In this document: piece after piece, positions 8,301 to 9,441 of the stretch
Layout: each line of letters opens with the position of its first letter
Numbering within the stretch: the first letter of the stretch is position 1
From: Muribaculaceae bacterium
GTDB lineage: Bacteria; Pseudomonadota; Alphaproteobacteria; Rs-D84
Length of the DNA: 9,441 nucleotides
Direction of reading: 5' to 3'
NCBI GenBank assembly: GCA_023665245.1
Contig: JAMPEH010000073.1
Span: 1 to 9,441, forward strand
Made by a program: the position numbers and the translations under genes
The notes under the pieces: generated by a model
The model's input: only the letters and a program-made list of their open reading frames with translations
Told to the model about the DNA's origin: nothing
Database searches by the model: none

Positions 8301-8688
8301 GCAAGCAATTAAAGAGCTTATCGAATTGCTCAGTCGGATGACTGCCGAACAACGCCGTGCAGCCGAGGAAGGGCTTACCGAGGAGGAACTGGAAGTGTTC
8401 GACATCCTGAGAAAGGAAAACCTTTCAAAGGCTGACGAGATTAAGGTAAAGGCTGCGGCTAAAGATTTGCTTTCTAAACTGAAAGCAAATCAAGATGAGC
8501 TGTGTACTACCGACTGGTATAAGGACAGCTCCAAGAAAAGCACATTTACACTTTTCGTACGCAACACTCTCGATAAGAGTTTGCCCGATAGTTACGACCG
8601 CATAACTTTCGGAGAGAAAAGCAGAATACTTTGCGACCAGCTCATCATTCGTGCCGCTCAAAACGGTGGCTACCTGTTTGCCGGCTGA
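5392..8688 (+). CDS. hsdR: Type I restriction endonuclease subunit HsdR
   Basis: HsdR cuts unmethylated DNA after ATP-driven translocation. The 1098 residues are normal for the family. The N-terminal nuclease domain has the PD-(D/E)XK triad P150-D151 and E165-L-K167. The helicase core shows Walker A TQGSGKS (310-316), TDREDLDDQ (340-348), Walker B DEAH (413-416), TGTP (440-443), WLTGFDSP (665-672) and motif VI QTIARANR (690-697). Residues ~732-757 are an Asp/Gly/Thr-rich low-complexity linker between the helicase and the helical C-terminal part (~760-1098), the region that normally docks on HsdM. The gene begins 14 bp after the hsdS stop, as the third gene of the operon; only a weak GGAG-like sequence (5382-5385) precedes it. 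No frameshift or missing motif was seen. The stop is followed at once by unrelated degraded sequence. Confidence 0.97.
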   Translation: MRYFIREDDIEKELIGICLNELGYDNHFNCYAVDHLNRSSEREVLNLDVLRREIKRINQSETDLPNGLDNADVETAVNALKDIDLYSDPKELNAKVLSRIITGYRMPVLQANGKREPRTVQYIDWSNPASNQFDVVNQLWIQGDSYRLRPDVIIYVNGLPLITIELKDSNIPVKEAFDNNLTRYKDAIPQLMVYNAVLVASNGLHTRVGSTFADWTYFSPWFRNTETDKVDKEHIEGEKISLDIMARSLLSKDNLLNYIHNFILFYNGTKKITAKNHQFLGVNNAVDRYKYLCGNPPEEDRGKMGVFWHTQGSGKSFSMVFLARYLKNRFPGNFTFLIITDREDLDDQIYRNFLHSGFMSESEECRPKSSDSLRRMLGEDHRILFTLIQKFRYDKRKQYPLLSERDDIIVFIDEAHRTQYKALAENLRAGLPNAKYMAFTGTPLFGSKKLTNKWFGKTVSEYNFSQAVEDEATVRLTYRNHLPEVQNENPTFSADFIRILEDEELDDDSRQRLEREHAKELEILKRPARLNKIADDIVNHIINRGYLGKAMVVSVDRFTTVKMYDLVTAKWQTKIAELNHELISLNPSSKEYQQKLKIRDWMRTTDMAVVISLNAGDDERFAAEGLNIVPHRDRMNDVNDEGQELQDLFRDENNPLRIVFVCSMWLTGFDSPMVSTLYMDKPLAGQNLMQTIARANRRCSTLDVLGREKKSGQIISYCNIFGSLKKAFATYGDAQGDDDDNSDDTGTGTTDDGDSTMAAMTLEELYAHLHDAIDKCVAWCDDLGVDLQKILDLNKVFSQISLFDQYADILIHPIERKAQFMVYDNTINQLYDECLPDIIPHKQEFVMAEVIHYLRNVMDNAVDRGNLASARRRIKDLLNQSIVPKGDGPAENREYTIKEFGEFDLSRLDIDKLREQYGESKCQALEIEDLQDFISQKLDAMLHQNSERRPFAEEFQRIIDRYNAGSTESEQAIKELIELLSRMTAEQRRAAEEGLTEEELEVFDILRKENLSKADEIKVKAAAKDLLSKLKANQDELCTTDWYKDSSKKSTFTLFVRNTLDKSLPDSYDRITFGEKSRILCDQLIIRAAQNGGYLFAG

Positions 8689-8689
8689 C

Positions 8690-9044
8690 CTCTAAGTTAG
8701 CTGCATTGTGGCGCATCCCATCGAGCTATACTGCGAGCGAGTTTGCAGTTACAGCCGCCTCGGGCGACGCTTGGACGGTGAGGAATTTTGCCGGTGACAA
8801 TTACTGGAGCTATGTTAAGGCCGGAGATATGTCTGAGGATGTGACGGCTGAGATTGTCAATAAGAGCGCTTTTGACGCCACAATAGCCCGGGTAGATGTC
8901 ACCATCAACAAGATACGTGAATACCCCTTATGTGGTGACTTTTGACGTGCCGGAAACATTCTGGGACAAGGATCTGTCATGAATCCCGAGGGCGGCGTCT
9001 TCATACGCAAGGTAGGACACCAAGCCGTAAAGGTCGCACAGTAA
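8690..9044 (+). pseudogene. Frameshifted remnant of a secreted/surface protein gene
   Basis: After hsdR, a coding-like stretch reads as YTASEFAVTAASGDAWTVRN and SEDVTAEIVNKSAFDATIAR in the frame stopping at 8943-8945. Near 8925 the sense shifts by one base, continuing as PYVVTFDVPETFWDKDLS to a TGA at 8980-8982. It then returns to the first frame for NPEGGVFIRKVGHQAVKVAQ, ending TAA 9042-9044. That last part is nearly identical to the tail at 1-126. No start codon belongs to it and its 5' part is missing, cut off exactly at the end of hsdR. The beta-rich, Thr/Val/Asp-rich composition suits an extracellular domain of a T9SS cargo, but I cannot name the domain. Two frame changes within 50 bp indicate decay, though sequencing errors are possible. 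Confidence 0.55.
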
Positions 9045-9090
9045 GGTCGTTGCCCAACACTCACACACGCTCCCGGAGTGCTGCATAAGT
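8981..9090. repeat. Right member of the imperfect direct repeat
   Basis: This copy matches the left-edge sequence in three blocks: 8981-9032, 9024-9056 and 9058-9090, ending at CATAAGT. It has only one 33-bp unit and lacks about 60 bases present on the left. Sequence beyond 9090 does not resemble the sequence after 270 on the left. Identity is about 90-94% in the first two blocks and lower in the third, so the duplication is not recent. Confidence 0.7.
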
Positions 9091-9306
9091 AAGTTGATAT
9101 TTCACGAAGTGTGCGGACAGTCCGATAGCTGCCCCAAATAACTTTTAATATCTATCTGACAGTCAATAAGATTATTCAAAATTGATTGTTGGCTACCCCT
9201 CCAAAAAAAACTGTAACAAAAATAGCATCGACCCCGCAAACTATAAATTCAATATCGGAGTGCAAGGTGTACCAAAAGTGACCAAATCAAAAAGGCACAC
9301 CAAAGA
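9091..9306. other. AT-rich intergenic stretch with no recognised gene
   Basis: No convincing gene is seen on either strand. A short 11-bp palindrome, CGGACAGTCCG, lies at 9114-9124. A 54-codon open stretch at 9170-9334 on the plus strand lacks an ATG and resembles no family I know; it runs into the hairpin at 9313-9347 and is probably chance. Confidence 0.5.
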
Positions 9307-9353
9307 AAAATACCACTTAACTACCCGATTGTAAGTAAGTTAAGTGGAATTTT
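9307..9353 (-). terminator. Hairpin, probable terminator for a minus-strand gene
   Basis: CCACTTAACT (9313-9322) pairs perfectly with AGTTAAGTGG (9338-9347) across a 15-base loop. After an A-A mismatch, five more A-T pairs extend the stem (9307-9311 with 9349-9353). On the minus strand the stem is followed by TATTTTT, a good terminator tract; on the plus strand the run is AATTTT, so it may also work that way. It lies about 43 bp past the minus-strand stop at 9391-9393. Confidence 0.6.
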
Positions 9354-9390
9354 CAGTGCCCAGAACAGGACTAATCACGTTACTTTATTA

Positions 9391-9441
9391 TTACTGTCCG
9401 CTAAAACATAAGGTATCGAGTCCAACTTCTTGAGAGATAGA
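9391..9441 (-). CDS. C-terminal end of an unidentified minus-strand gene (partial)
   Basis: Read on the minus strand, the frame entering from the right edge gives 16 residues ending LDTLCFSGQ before TAA. The only support is the downstream hairpin with a T-tract in the correct orientation. A transposase C-terminus is possible, but 16 residues are too few to assign a family. It could also be noncoding. Confidence 0.3.
   Translation of the reverse strand, partial: SISQEVGLDTLCFSGQ

Noticed and set aside
7792..8352. 186-residue minus-strand open frame inside hsdR
   Set aside because: It lies wholly within the well-supported hsdR coding sequence and has no recognisable domain; it is an antisense shadow, like the long minus-strand frames at 3150-3704 and 6592-7131.
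9170..9334. Small plus-strand gene of 54 codons
   Set aside because: No ATG, no recognisable family, and its end overlaps the terminator-like hairpin.
1..9441. CRISPR array, tRNA or rRNA gene
   Set aside because: No regularly spaced repeats with unique spacers and no tRNA- or rRNA-like sequence were seen on either strand.

Overview
The window reads as a Bacteroidales chromosome, most likely a gut commensal; Muribaculaceae is a guess from general feel, not something shown by the bases. Support comes from three things. A tyrosine recombinase tail is of the kind typical of Bacteroidales. Two candidate promoters carry the Bacteroidetes -7 element TAnnTTTG. Two copies of a C-terminal tail resemble type IX secretion (T9SS type A) sorting signals. 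Shine-Dalgarno sequences are weak or absent before most genes, as expected in this group.

Layout. Positions 1-126 hold the last 41 codons of a probable secreted or surface protein, followed by a 33-bp tandem repeat. A broken tyrosine recombinase follows (about 271-590), keeping its box II active-site residues but missing most of the catalytic domain. A DUF1016/YhcG-like PD-(D/E)XK nuclease gene (666-1724) has its own candidate promoter and terminator. The 600 bp from 1725 to 2324 have no gene but contain a terminator, a large nested palindromic structure (1848-2249) and a candidate promoter. A complete type I restriction-modification operon, hsdM-hsdS-hsdR, runs from 2325 to 8688. After it come a frameshifted remnant of another secreted-protein gene (about 8690-9044), a second copy of the sequence seen near the left edge (8981-9090), and an AT-rich stretch. 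The window ends with a probable convergent terminator and the last codons of an unidentified minus-strand gene.

How it works together. HsdM and HsdS form the methyltransferase; HsdS chooses a bipartite DNA target, and HsdR adds ATP-driven translocation and cleavage of unmodified DNA. hsdM and hsdS overlap by 4 bp and hsdR starts 14 bp after hsdS, so the three are probably one transcript. The upstream nuclease is a plausible defence partner but appears to be transcribed separately, although its promoter shares a 12-base core with that of hsdM. The recombinase remnant and the imperfect direct repeats on both sides suggest that the defence genes arrived as cargo, or by recombination between repeated surface-protein gene ends. 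No previously unknown enzyme system stands out. The least explained feature is the nested palindrome just upstream of the hsdM promoter.
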